From Bacteroidaceae bacterium (lineage in GTDB: Bacteria; Bacteroidota; Bacteroidia; Bacteroidales; Bacteroidaceae), in NCBI GenBank assembly GCA_017381015.1, contig JAFOCV010000031.1, forward strand, positions 1 through 40,498: 40,498 bases of DNA. The letters are read 5' to 3'. The notes under the pieces are model-generated. The model had not been told where the DNA came from. It did not search any database and was given only the letters and a program-made list of their open reading frames with translations. Shown here piece after piece: positions 1 through 8,281 of the stretch. Within the stretch, counting starts at the first letter, position 1. Each line of letters begins with the position of its first letter. The translations under genes were made by a program, and so were the position numbers.

Positions 1-36
1 AAGGCAGATGCTCTGAACCAGCTGAGCTAAACGCCC
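1..36 (-). tRNA. tRNA-Val (UAC), 5' part only
   Basis: Read on the minus strand, the first 36 bases give a tRNA 5' half: acceptor strand GGGCGTT, D-stem GCTC with an AGCTGG loop, and an anticodon stem TCTGC followed by CTT. The window ends after the first anticodon base, which is T. The acceptor and D-arm match the usual Bacteroidales tRNA-Val(TAC). The identity is therefore inferred, because the rest of the anticodon lies outside the window. Confidence 0.85.
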
Positions 37-98
37 TAAACTTTGCTTGGAGAGATATTTTGTTGTTCTCACTAGAACTTATCTCTGTTTTGCGAGTG

Positions 99-130
99 CA
101 AAGGTACGCCATTTTCCCTAACCAGCCAAA
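99..130 (-). promoter_or_regulatory. Promoter of the tRNA-Val gene
   Basis: On the minus strand a TTTG -33 box (127-130) is followed after 20 bases by TACCTTTG (99-106), a perfect match to the Bacteroidetes TAnnTTTG -7 box. It lies about 60 bases upstream of the mature tRNA 5' end and faces it. Confidence 0.75.
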
Positions 131-496
131 TATTCTCATAGAAAAAATTCAAAAATAATCACATTTTCTTCTTTCAGTGGGCTTCGGCACCTGTTTACAC
201 ATTATATATTATAATTATATAGGGCCAGGAGTGCATAGAATACATTTTGGGCTCGAGGTTACCTCTTCTGCTCTTGTGAGAATATGCTTTCACACCGATG
301 GATACCTTTTTCCGCAAAAGAAGGGGGATTTTCCTAACTCGTTTTAGAGTTTTGCCCGATGTTTTGTGCCCAAATGGCTATACCTTTGCAATCGAAAACA
401 CAAGGAGACTCGTTCTCACGTAGAAGAAATAATAGAGATTAGGTCGTTAGCGAACGACGAGAAGAACACAAGTTTAAGGTAAAAAGATTTAAGGAA
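131..496. other. Intergenic region upstream of the small exported protein
   Basis: No gene is seen here. A TACCTTTG -7-like box on the plus strand (381-388) could start transcription toward the gene at 497, but no TTTG sits at the right distance upstream (the nearest are 14 and 26 bases away). Downstream of it lies a perfect small hairpin, GTCGTT-AGCG-AACGAC (443-458), which would fall in the 5' leader. Confidence 0.45.
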
Positions 497-868
497 ATGA
501 AAAAGATTATCACAATGGTAGCAGTCATGATGACCATGGCTACCACAAATGCAAGCAACAAGAATACTGATTCTATCTCTAAGGCTCCCGAGAAGATGGA
601 GGCTTTCAGCAAGGTTAACATTAATGTACCTGCACGTGTAAAGCTGGTGAGCAGCGATGAGTATGGCATCATGGTGAATACGGCATCGGCCTTTGACGCT
701 ACGAAGCTGGATTACGAGGTGAGAAATGGTATTCTATACATCAGTACCGAGTGTGGCGACATGCTTTCTGGTTCTGGACGTGGCACCAGCATTATCATCT
801 ACACTCCAGAGGTGCACACGGATGTTACCTTGGGTGACGATGTAGTATTGAGAAGAAAGAAGAAATAG
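497..868 (+). CDS. Small exported protein with a short DUF2807-like (head GIN) segment
   Basis: This 123-residue protein begins with a signal peptide (about residues 1-19, ending in TNAS). The rest, from FSKVNINVPARVKLV to GTSIIIYTPEV, has the alternating pattern of the DUF2807 or head-GIN-domain proteins common in Bacteroidetes. These are periplasmic or surface beta-helix proteins of unknown function. It is about half the usual family length and ends in a basic tail (RRKKK), so it is either a short variant or a truncated gene. It stands alone and is followed by a strong terminator. Family assignment is by motif pattern only. Confidence 0.65.
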   Translation: MKKIITMVAVMMTMATTNASNKNTDSISKAPEKMEAFSKVNINVPARVKLVSSDEYGIMVNTASAFDATKLDYEVRNGILYISTECGDMLSGSGRGTSIIIYTPEVHTDVTLGDDVVLRRKKK

Positions 869-959
869 CAATAAATGTTTTGGTTAAATGATTGTTTAGT
901 TTAAGGTTAACGTACCGTCCTTTAGGATAGGAAAAACACAAACAGGTTTAGTTTAGATT

Positions 960-1004
960 GCTCCCCACATCGGTTTTGATGCCGTGTGGGGAGCTTCTAT
1001 TTAT
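960..1004 (+). terminator. Intrinsic terminator after the DUF2807-like gene
   Basis: GCTCCCCACA (960-969) pairs with TGTGGGGAGC (985-994). An inner CGG/CCG pair closes the loop, and a T-rich tract (TTCTATTTAT) follows. Confidence 0.8.
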
Positions 1005-1078
1005 GTCACGTTACACCCTTTTTTGAACGGACAAAAGTTGTGAATAAGTAGTTTTATGCATTGAATAAGCGCTATACC

Positions 1079-2638
1079 CTACTCTATCACGATGGTAACG
1101 ATGGAGCGCGGAGGAAGAGAGAGCGAATTGAGGGAATGGCTACCAGCGTACTGAAGATTCTTGTCGATGGAGGTGACGTAGAGCTTGCCCTTCTTGGCAC
1201 CGTCACACTTGAGGGAGAGAGGTTGGGCCTGGTCGGTATAATTGATGGCCACGGTCACCACCTGCTTGCCATCGGTATAGGAAGAAAGCATCAAGGAAGT
1301 GGCCGCCTGGAGAGGTGTGGGAGCCTGACCAGTGGGACGGATGTCAATGCGTCGCATACCGGGACGAAGGAAGAAGCTATAGTTGGCCGTTGCCCAGAAC
1401 ATCTTGGTGGGCACGATGGTGCCGTCATACTTGACCGTCTCGCCGGAAGAGCCTTTCAGAGGGAGCAGTTGCAAGGGTACGTCCTCGTTGAGCGACACGG
1501 CTGTCCACCATTGCCAAGCGGAGGCATTGGCTAGGGCGAGGTCGGAATGGATGATACGTGCAACGTACAAGCCCAAGTTGATACTCTTGGTGGGCGAAGA
1601 AGGCATGGTTATCTCGTCATTCTTCTCCAGAATGCAATACTCGGAAGCCCAGAACTTGGTACCAGCATCATTACGCTGGATGGCATCGTGGAGCTGAGTG
1701 CGTATATCCACCAGGAGCTGGGGGGGATATGCTGTCCAATAGTCGTGAGCAGCAATGCAATTATATAGATTTTTGAACTTCAGCACGCTGTATTCACCCT
1801 TCTTGGAGAACATGGATTGGATGATGTCGTCGGGTACACGCTGGTCATCGCTTACTTCGAAGAGCATCTTGAATTCGCCCAATTCGGGGATGATTATCTT
1901 GCTGGAGAGGCGCTTGTCGGAGATGGCCTTATCCAGTTCTGAAACAAGGCGATAGATATCGGCCTTGGTGGCATAGGTGCCCTCCTGGAAAGAATTGGTG
2001 TGCCACTCCACATTGGGTTCGTTCAGAGGGCTGATGTACTTGATATTGTAGCCCTCGCCCTGGAAATGCTCGGCACAATGGGCAAGGAAGCGTGCAAAGT
2101 CGTCAAACTTGTCTTCCTGAAGATTGACGCATCTGCTATCGGCAGAAACGGTGGATGCAGAGCGTGTCATGAAATAGGGAGCAGAATTGGTAAAGAAGAG
2201 GAAGTCGTTCATACCACGCTCGCGTGCTGCTTGCATGAACCAGCGCTGACCAGCTTGCTTGGAAAAGTCGTAGGTACCATCGGGAGAGAGGAAACACTCG
2301 GTTCTGTTCCATGTGCTGGTAACCTCCTTGTACTCACGATTTTCATAACTGCCTGCGCCTATATTAATACGCCAACAACTGAGGGCCATGCCCATAGGGT
2401 TGCCATCCTTGTCGTAATCGTGCTTGAAGAGGAGGTCGGCCAGTTGTTGCTTCTTCTCCAGAGGCCAGTTCTTGCCCACAAAGTCCATACGCCACGCATC
2501 GGAAGCGCTGAAATTGTCTATCACCTGATACTTGACATTCTTGTCGATAACGTATTCTTTCACCTCCTGAGCAAAGGCCCCACCTGCCATCATGGCAGAG
2601 GAGAGAAAGAGAGAAAACAATAATTTGAATCTTTTCAT
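1079..2638 (-). CDS. Secreted glycoside hydrolase family 30 enzyme (endo-beta-1,6-galactanase-like)
   Basis: The 519-residue protein has a signal peptide ending near AFAQ (residue 24) and a GH30-type catalytic barrel. SPLNEPNV (about 203-210) supplies the likely acid/base Glu207, and KFWASEYC (328-335) supplies the likely nucleophile Glu333. The C-terminal 100 residues form the beta-rich domain usual in this family. GH30 enzymes are retaining hydrolases; the closest type by layout is the endo-beta-1,6-galactanase branch, but glucosylceramidase or other beta-1,6 specificities are possible. It would act in the periplasm or outside the cell on plant or host glycans. It is monocistronic, with no adjacent SusC/SusD pair, so the substrate cannot be read from context. 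Confidence 0.85.
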   Translation of the reverse strand: MKRFKLLFSLFLSSAMMAGGAFAQEVKEYVIDKNVKYQVIDNFSASDAWRMDFVGKNWPLEKKQQLADLLFKHDYDKDGNPMGMALSCWRINIGAGSYENREYKEVTSTWNRTECFLSPDGTYDFSKQAGQRWFMQAARERGMNDFLFFTNSAPYFMTRSASTVSADSRCVNLQEDKFDDFARFLAHCAEHFQGEGYNIKYISPLNEPNVEWHTNSFQEGTYATKADIYRLVSELDKAISDKRLSSKIIIPELGEFKMLFEVSDDQRVPDDIIQSMFSKKGEYSVLKFKNLYNCIAAHDYWTAYPPQLLVDIRTQLHDAIQRNDAGTKFWASEYCILEKNDEITMPSSPTKSINLGLYVARIIHSDLALANASAWQWWTAVSLNEDVPLQLLPLKGSSGETVKYDGTIVPTKMFWATANYSFFLRPGMRRIDIRPTGQAPTPLQAATSLMLSSYTDGKQVVTVAINYTDQAQPLSLKCDGAKKGKLYVTSIDKNLQYAGSHSLNSLSLPPRSIVTIVIE

Positions 2639-2694
2639 GGTATAAAATAAAAAATAAACTTTCTTTTAGGTGCAAAGAGGAGTTCTGAAGGGTT

Positions 2695-2820
2695 CGGAAC
2701 TGAGTTTTGGTCCTCAGAAATGCTTTTCCCAGGAGGCGGAAATGAGTTTTGCTACTCGGAAATGCTTTTCAAAGGGTTCGGAAATGAGTTTCTAAGCCCT
2801 CGGAAGATGCATGACACCCC
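2695..2820. repeat. Tandem array A: three 42-bp units
   Basis: CGGAACTGAGTTTT at 2695, CGGAAATGAGTTTT at 2737 and CGGAAATGAGTTT at 2779 are spaced exactly 42 bp apart. Inside each unit the CGGAAATG (or CAGAAATG) motif recurs after about 20-21 bp, so the array is built of half-units. It lies between the GH30 start and the 3' end of mazG, and no gene is read through it. Confidence 0.8.
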
Positions 2821-2864
2821 CATGAAAGCACCGTTGACAAAGGCAGGGGCAGAAGCCCTAAGAG

Positions 2865-3647
2865 TCATTCCTTGCTTTTCGCCTCATTCCACAGAGCATC
2901 CATCTCGGCAAGGGTCATATCCTTGAGCTCTCGGCCCTGCTGCTTGGCTTGGGTTTCTACGTAGGTGAAGCGTCGGATAAACTTCTTGTTGGTCAGTTCG
3001 AGAGCATTATCGGGATTGATGCCATAGAGGCGAGAGGCATTGATGAGAGAGAAGAGAAAGTCGCCAAACTCGTTGGTGGAATTCTCCATATCGTTCTTTT
3101 CCAGCTCCACGCGCAACTCGTCTATCTCCTCGTGCACCTTGTCCCATACACCCTCGCGAGTGTCCCAATCGAAGCCCACATTGCGAGCCTTGTCCTGGAT
3201 GCGATATGCCTTGATGAGCGAAGGCAATGAGTCGGGCACACCAGAGAGCACGGTTTTGTTGCCATCCTTCTCTTTCTGTTTGACCTGCTCCCAAAGCAAG
3301 CTCACTTCGCCAGCAGAATTGGCCTCTGCCTCGCCATAGACATGGGGATGGCGGAAGATGAGTTTGTCACACAATTTATTGCACACATCGCCTATATCAA
3401 AGACACCCTCCTCGCTGGCAATCTTGGCATAAAAAACCACGTGGAGGAGCACATCGCCCAATTCCTTGCACACCTCGGGCATGTCCTTTTTTATCAAGGC
3501 ATCACACAATTCGAAAGTCTCTTCTATGGTATTGGGACGCAAACTCTCGAAAGTCTGCTTTCTATCCCAAGGACACTTCTCTCGGAGAGTATCCATCACA
3601 TCCAGCAAACGGCCGAATGCCTGCATTTTTTCTTCTCTTGTACTCAT
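2865..3647 (-). CDS. mazG: Nucleoside triphosphate pyrophosphohydrolase MazG
   Basis: MazG hydrolyses (d)NTPs to the monophosphate and pyrophosphate, cleaning the nucleotide pool and damping stringent-response signalling. I start it at the MSTREEK methionine (3647), giving 260 residues, the normal length. An in-frame ATG seven codons upstream would place the start across the -7 box. The first MazG helical domain shows the metal-binding pattern IEETFE (Glu42, Glu43, Glu46) and ELGD (Glu62, Asp65), preceded by LREKCPWD. A second, more divergent MazG repeat fills the C-terminal half (ELGD-like NEFGDFLFSLIN). It is divergent from valS. Confidence 0.93.
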   Translation of the reverse strand: MSTREEKMQAFGRLLDVMDTLREKCPWDRKQTFESLRPNTIEETFELCDALIKKDMPEVCKELGDVLLHVVFYAKIASEEGVFDIGDVCNKLCDKLIFRHPHVYGEAEANSAGEVSLLWEQVKQKEKDGNKTVLSGVPDSLPSLIKAYRIQDKARNVGFDWDTREGVWDKVHEEIDELRVELEKNDMENSTNEFGDFLFSLINASRLYGINPDNALELTNKKFIRRFTYVETQAKQQGRELKDMTLAEMDALWNEAKSKE

Positions 3648-3655
3648 AACGAGAG

Positions 3656-3663
3656 CAAAGATA
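3656..3663 (-). promoter_or_regulatory. -7 box for mazG
   Basis: The minus-strand sequence TATCTTTG fits TAnnTTTG and lies 8 bases upstream of the chosen mazG start, so the transcript would be nearly leaderless. No clear -33 TTTG is seen. Confidence 0.45.
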
Positions 3664-3685
3664 TACATTATTCATAAATATTTTA

Positions 3686-3693
3686 TAACTTTG
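3686..3693 (+). promoter_or_regulatory. -7 box for valS
   Basis: TAACTTTG fits the Bacteroidetes -7 consensus and lies 32 bases upstream of the valS start. It is only 22 bp from the opposing mazG box, so the two promoters probably compete for space. The -33 box is poor. Confidence 0.55.
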
Positions 3694-3725
3694 CACGCGA
3701 AATTAAATAAAACAAAAGATAAATC

Positions 3726-6455
3726 ATGGAATTAGCATCAAAGTACAGCCCTTCTGAAGTAGAAGGCAAATGGTATCAATATTGGCTGGACAATAAATTG
3801 TTCAGTAGTAAGCCCGATGGCAGAGAGCCATACACCGTGGTTATCCCTCCACCAAATGTAACAGGCGTATTGCACATGGGTCACATGCTCAACAATACCA
3901 TTCAGGACATCCTTGTGCGCAAGGCTCGCCTGGATGGCAAGAATGCTTGTTGGGTGCCTGGCACTGACCACGCTTCTATTGCTACCGAGGCAAAGGTGGT
4001 AAACCGCCTGGCCGAGAAGGGCATCAAGAAGTTGGACCTCACCAGAGAAGAGTTCCTTGAGCACGCCTGGGATTGGACCAACGAGCACGGTGGCATCATC
4101 CTGAAGCAGTTGCGCCGCTTGGGTGCTTCATGCGATTGGGACCGTACCTCTTTCACCATGGACGAGGTCCGTAGCGAGAGCGTATTGAAGGTGTTCTGCG
4201 ACCTTTACGACAAGGGCCTCATCTATCGTGGCCTTCGTATGGTAAACTGGGACCCCAAGGCTCAGACAGCACTTTCCAACATTGAGGTAATATACCGCGA
4301 GGAGCAGAGCCATCTGTACAACCTTCGCTACTATGTGGCTGATGCCGACACCAATCCCGTAGTGCCCACCGGCCAGGAGGGCGAGGTATTGCACCAGGAC
4401 GAGCAAGGCAGATACTATGCCGTGGTGGCCACCACACGTCCCGAAACCATCATGGGCGATACTGCTATGTGTATCAACCCCAAGGACCCCAAGAACCAGT
4501 GGTTGAAGGGTCACAAGGTGATTGTGCCCCTGGTGAATAGAGTAATCCCCGTAATCGAGGACCGCTACGTAGAGATAGAGTTTGGTACCGGTTGTTTGAA
4601 GGTTACTCCTGCTCACGATGTGAATGACTATAATCTGGGTAAGACTCACAACCTGGAGACCATCGATATCTTCAATCCCGACGGCACTCTATCCGAGGCA
4701 GCAGGCCTATACGTTGGTCAAGACCGCATGGAGGTGCGCAAGCAGATAGCCAAGGACTTGCAAGAGGCTGGTTTGATGGAGAAGGTGGAAAACTATACCA
4801 ACAAGGTAGGTTACTCCGAGCGCAATCCCGACACCGCCGTAGAGCCTCGTCTCTGCATGCAATGGCACTTGTCTATGCAGCACTTTGCTGACATTGCCTT
4901 GCCTCCCGTATTGAATGGCGACATCAAGTTCTATCCCCAGAAGTACGTTACCACATACCGCAACTGGTTGGAGAACATAGACGATTGGTGCATCAGCCGC
5001 CAGCTATGGTGGGGTCATCGCATTCCTGCATACTATCTACCCTCTGAGCAGGGTCAGGAGGAGAAATTCGTAGTAGCAATGAATCGCGAAGAGGCTCTTG
5101 AGAAGGCTCGCAAGATAGAAGGCTTTGAGAATATCTCTGCCGAGGACCTTCGCCACGACGAGGATGCTCTGGACACATGGTTCAGCTCATGGCTATGGCC
5201 CGTAAGCCTCTTCAATGGTATCTTGAATCCTGGCAACGAGGAAATCAACTATTACTATCCCACCGCCGACCTGGTAACTGGTCCCGATATCATCTTCTTC
5301 TGGGTGGCTCGTATGATTATGGCTGGCGAGGAGTACCTGAAGGACGTACCCTTCCGCAATGTATACTTCACAGGTATCGTGCGCGACAATCTTGGCAGAA
5401 AGATGTCAAAGCAGTTGGGCAATAGCCCCGACCCTCTGGCACTTATCGACAAGTACGGTGCCGACGGCGTGCGTATGGGTATGCTATTGGCAGCTCCTGC
5501 TGGTAACGACATCTTGTTTGACGAATCACTATGTACCCAGGGTGCAGCCTTCTGTAATAAGATATGGAATGCATTCCGCCTGGTTAAGGGTTGGGAGATT
5601 TCTGACGCTATCGCACAACCCGAGCAGAACGTCAAGGCTATCGAGTGGATGCAGGCACAATTGCGCACATATACCGCCGAAATTAACGACCTCTATGGCA
5701 AATATCGCTTGAACGAGGCACTGATGGCCATCTTCAAGCTCTTCACCGACGAGTTCTCTGGTTGGTACCTGGAGATGATTAAGCCTGCTTACCAGGCTCC
5801 CATCGACCGCAAGACCCTGGAGGCTACAATGCAAATCTTCGAGCAGTTGCTTCAGATTGTTCACCCCTTCATGCCCTTCATCACCGAGGAATTGTATCAG
5901 CACATTGCTGAGCGCAAGCAAGGCGAGAGCATCATGGTGAGCACCTTGACAATGGCGGCTCCCACCAAGGAGGATGCCGAACTGATAGCACAGTTCGAGC
6001 AGTTGAAGCAAATCGTTTCTGGTGTGCGTGCCGTACGTCAAAGCAAGAACATAGCTCAGCGCGAACCCTTGAACCTGGAGGTAGTACTTTCCGAGGGCGA
6101 GACACGCATCACTCAGTGCCCCTCTATTGGTAGCATCGTGAGCAAGATGGCCACCCTGGGCGAAATACTTTACGTTCAGCAGAAGGGCGAAGGCAGCCAG
6201 GCGTTCCTTGTGGGCACCAACGAATATGCCATCCCTCTTGGCAACCTCATCGATGCCGAGGCAGAAATCAAGAAGGCAGAGGCCGAGATAGCTCGCCTGC
6301 AAGGCTTCATGACCGGTATTCAGAAGAAACTCTCCAACGAGCGCTTCGTGCAGAATGCTCCTGCTCAGGTGGTGGAGATGGAGAAAAAGAAGTTGGCCGA
6401 TGCCGAGAGCAAGATAGCAGCCCTGGAAGAAACCGTTAAGGCTCTACGCGGATAA
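3726..6455 (+). CDS. valS: Valyl-tRNA synthetase
   Basis: This class I aminoacyl-tRNA synthetase charges tRNA-Val in the cytoplasm. The 909 residues are full length. The nucleotide-binding signatures are visible: GVLHMGHM (HIGH motif at about 50-53) and [10 protein letters not shown] (KMSKS-type motif at 559-562). The large middle insertion carries the editing domain ([13 protein letters not shown]), followed by an anticodon-binding helical domain and a C-terminal coiled coil (about 840-909) rich in Glu, Lys and Ala that contacts the tRNA core. Two small genes follow closely on the same strand. Confidence 0.98.
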   Translation: MELASKYSPSEVEGKWYQYWLDNKLFSSKPDGREPYTVVIPPPNVTGVLHMGHMLNNTIQDILVRKARLDGKNACWVPGTDHASIATEAKVVNRLAEKGIKKLDLTREEFLEHAWDWTNEHGGIILKQLRRLGASCDWDRTSFTMDEVRSESVLKVFCDLYDKGLIYRGLRMVNWDPKAQTALSNIEVIYREEQSHLYNLRYYVADADTNPVVPTGQEGEVLHQDEQGRYYAVVATTRPETIMGDTAMCINPKDPKNQWLKGHKVIVPLVNRVIPVIEDRYVEIEFGTGCLKVTPAHDVNDYNLGKTHNLETIDIFNPDGTLSEAAGLYVGQDRMEVRKQIAKDLQEAGLMEKVENYTNKVGYSERNPDTAVEPRLCMQWHLSMQHFADIALPPVLNGDIKFYPQKYVTTYRNWLENIDDWCISRQLWWGHRIPAYYLPSEQGQEEKFVVAMNREEALEKARKIEGFENISAEDLRHDEDALDTWFSSWLWPVSLFNGILNPGNEEINYYYPTADLVTGPDIIFFWVARMIMAGEEYLKDVPFRNVYFTGIVRDNLGRKMSKQLGNSPDPLALIDKYGADGVRMGMLLAAPAGNDILFDESLCTQGAAFCNKIWNAFRLVKGWEISDAIAQPEQNVKAIEWMQAQLRTYTAEINDLYGKYRLNEALMAIFKLFTDEFSGWYLEMIKPAYQAPIDRKTLEATMQIFEQLLQIVHPFMPFITEELYQHIAERKQGESIMVSTLTMAAPTKEDAELIAQFEQLKQIVSGVRAVRQSKNIAQREPLNLEVVLSEGETRITQCPSIGSIVSKMATLGEILYVQQKGEGSQAFLVGTNEYAIPLGNLIDAEAEIKKAEAEIARLQGFMTGIQKKLSNERFVQNAPAQVVEMEKKKLADAESKIAALEETVKALRG

Positions 6456-6466
6456 GCATCCCCGAA

Positions 6467-7450
6467 ATGAAACTAGCACTGAGAATGATAATAGAGCTGT
6501 GTCGCCATGAAATCATTCGTGAGCGACGCAGCCTACATTTCTCTCGCAATATTCTAATCTGGACACTAAAACTCGTTCTTTGGATTAACGTAAGCGTCAA
6601 CCTGGCGCTGGAACTCAGTGGCGAAAAACTCTCGTGGCAAGTGGTGGTGGCACTCCTTGGTGTTGACCAGTTTCTGCGATGGACAACTCAAAGAACACCC
6701 ACATTCAGCAGCGAGCACTACCAGCTACTCCCCATCAGGCAAGTCGATGTACGCATTGCATATATGGTGCGGCTCATCTTCCTTCCGCTCAACTTCATTT
6801 GGTTGCCCGTGGTATGGCCACATTGGTGGATGCTGGCTTTGTTTATCCTGAATGGATATATCTATGCCGCCTGCTGGCTTTGGATACAAAAGATTTTCAG
6901 CCGAGGAGAGCACCATTCGTACGTATCAAATCTGTTGAGGAAATCCACTCCACTGATGTGCGATATCAAGCTGCGAATGAGACACCCAGCTCTGCACACC
7001 AAGATAAGAAACGGTTTCTTCGGAGCCTTGATGCTGATAGCAATGAGTTGCATACTGAAGGAGGAAACCTACACCAACTTTGTGGTGCTATACACTCTCA
7101 CCTTCCCCACTCTGCCCTTGCTTAGTTCGCGTCTGGGTTACGAACAAGCATACATGCCCTTGCTCAAGACCAGGATGCATAGCCTTGGCCCCATCTATTG
7201 GGCAAAATACATGGCGGCCATATTGCTGCTATTACCATGCGCCGTGCTCCTGTTCATACCCGTGGCATTTGATGTGCTTTCACCTGCAAGATTGATTGGC
7301 TGGGTGCTGATAGTGGCCCTGGGCATATACCCTTTGCTTGTCCGCTGGGCACCACGAAGCGAAGTATCCTCACCAACGTCTCAACTTATCACTCTCGCCG
7401 TACTGACACTACCTGTATTAATCAATAAAATTATAAAACTATTCTTATGA
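6467..7450 (+). CDS. Multi-pass membrane protein of unknown function
   Basis: The 327-residue protein has about eight hydrophobic segments spread through its length, a basic N-terminus and a cytoplasmic-looking arginine-rich loop near residues 155-180. The pattern resembles DUF5687-type Bacteroidetes membrane proteins, which normally partner an ABC ATPase, but no ATPase lies nearby, so this is only a resemblance. It starts 11 bases after valS, and its stop overlaps the start of the next gene by four bases (ATGA), so the three genes are probably cotranscribed. Confidence 0.6.
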   Translation: MKLALRMIIELCRHEIIRERRSLHFSRNILIWTLKLVLWINVSVNLALELSGEKLSWQVVVALLGVDQFLRWTTQRTPTFSSEHYQLLPIRQVDVRIAYMVRLIFLPLNFIWLPVVWPHWWMLALFILNGYIYAACWLWIQKIFSRGEHHSYVSNLLRKSTPLMCDIKLRMRHPALHTKIRNGFFGALMLIAMSCILKEETYTNFVVLYTLTFPTLPLLSSRLGYEQAYMPLLKTRMHSLGPIYWAKYMAAILLLLPCAVLLFIPVAFDVLSPARLIGWVLIVALGIYPLLVRWAPRSEVSSPTSQLITLAVLTLPVLINKIIKLFL

Positions 7451-8160
7451 AAAAGACAATTCTTATTGTGATGGCTATGCTATGCATAGGTATCACACAG
7501 AGCAAGGCTCAGAATCTGATGGACCTGCTAAAGGGCGTTAATTCTGCCGTAAATACTCAGAAAAGTGATTCCACCAAGAGCAATAGCGCCAGCAATGTAC
7601 TTGGCTCTATAGGCAATGTCGTAGCTGGTCTCCTTGGCACCAATACGGTGAACAGCAAGTCATTGATAGGCACATGGACATATCAGCAACCAGCCATCGT
7701 ATTCGAGAGCGAGAATCTGCTCACCAACGTGGGTGGCATGGCAGCTGGCCAGGCAGCAGAGAAGAAGTTGCAAACCTACCTTGACAAGATTGGTTTCACC
7801 GCCGGTAAGGTGCAGATTACCTTCAAGGAAGACGGCACTGGTGTGGTGGCTTTCAAGAACAAGAATATCCCCTTCCAATGGAGCGTGAAGGATGCTGACC
7901 TGACCATCAACCTGGCTAGTAGCGCTCTAACTCAACTCACTGGCAATAGCAAATTGAGCAAGTACACCTCGTTCAAGATTAATTGCAAACTGGGCTTTAC
8001 CGACATGCAACTTTCCTTCAAGGCCGACAAGATGGCCGAGTTCATCTCAAAGGTTGTTACCGCCGTGGGTAGCGTGAGCAACAATACCACACTCTCTTCT
8101 GTTGCTTCCTTGGTAAACAAGGTAGATGGCATGTACCTGGGTCTTACCTTCAAGAAGTAA
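7447..8160 (+). CDS. DUF4923-family exported protein
   Basis: This 237-residue protein has a signal peptide (about 1-21, ending in KAQN). After a low-complexity Ser/Asn/Gly stretch with alternating small residues (about 30-70) comes the segment LIGTWTYQQPAIVFESENLL, characteristic of the DUF4923 lipocalin-like family found in Bacteroidales. The remainder is beta-rich (KVQITFKEDGTGVVAFKN). Function is unknown. It overlaps the preceding membrane protein gene by four bases, which suggests translational coupling, and a perfect terminator follows. Confidence 0.8.
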   Translation: MKKTILIVMAMLCIGITQSKAQNLMDLLKGVNSAVNTQKSDSTKSNSASNVLGSIGNVVAGLLGTNTVNSKSLIGTWTYQQPAIVFESENLLTNVGGMAAGQAAEKKLQTYLDKIGFTAGKVQITFKEDGTGVVAFKNKNIPFQWSVKDADLTINLASSALTQLTGNSKLSKYTSFKINCKLGFTDMQLSFKADKMAEFISKVVTAVGSVSNNTTLSSVASLVNKVDGMYLGLTFKK

Positions 8161-8198
8161 AAACCAAGCACATATACACACATACCGCTATAACAACA

Positions 8199-8243
8199 TA
8201 ATGGCAGCATTAGCACTTAACCCCTGCTATGCTGCCATTATTG
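8199..8243. terminator. Bidirectional terminator between converging genes
   Basis: TAATGGCAGCAT (8199-8210) and ATGCTGCCATTA (8229-8240) form a perfect 12-bp stem with an 18-base loop. It sits midway between the DUF4923 stop and the GH97 stop, and its A/T edges can serve either strand. Confidence 0.8.
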
Positions 8244-8281
8244 TATGCGATTACTTGTGTGCTCTAAAGTCCTGTAGCACA

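Noticed and set aside
2000..2623. Plus-strand frame opposite the GH30 gene
   Set aside because: It overlaps a well-supported gene and its product is Cys/His-rich shadow sequence.
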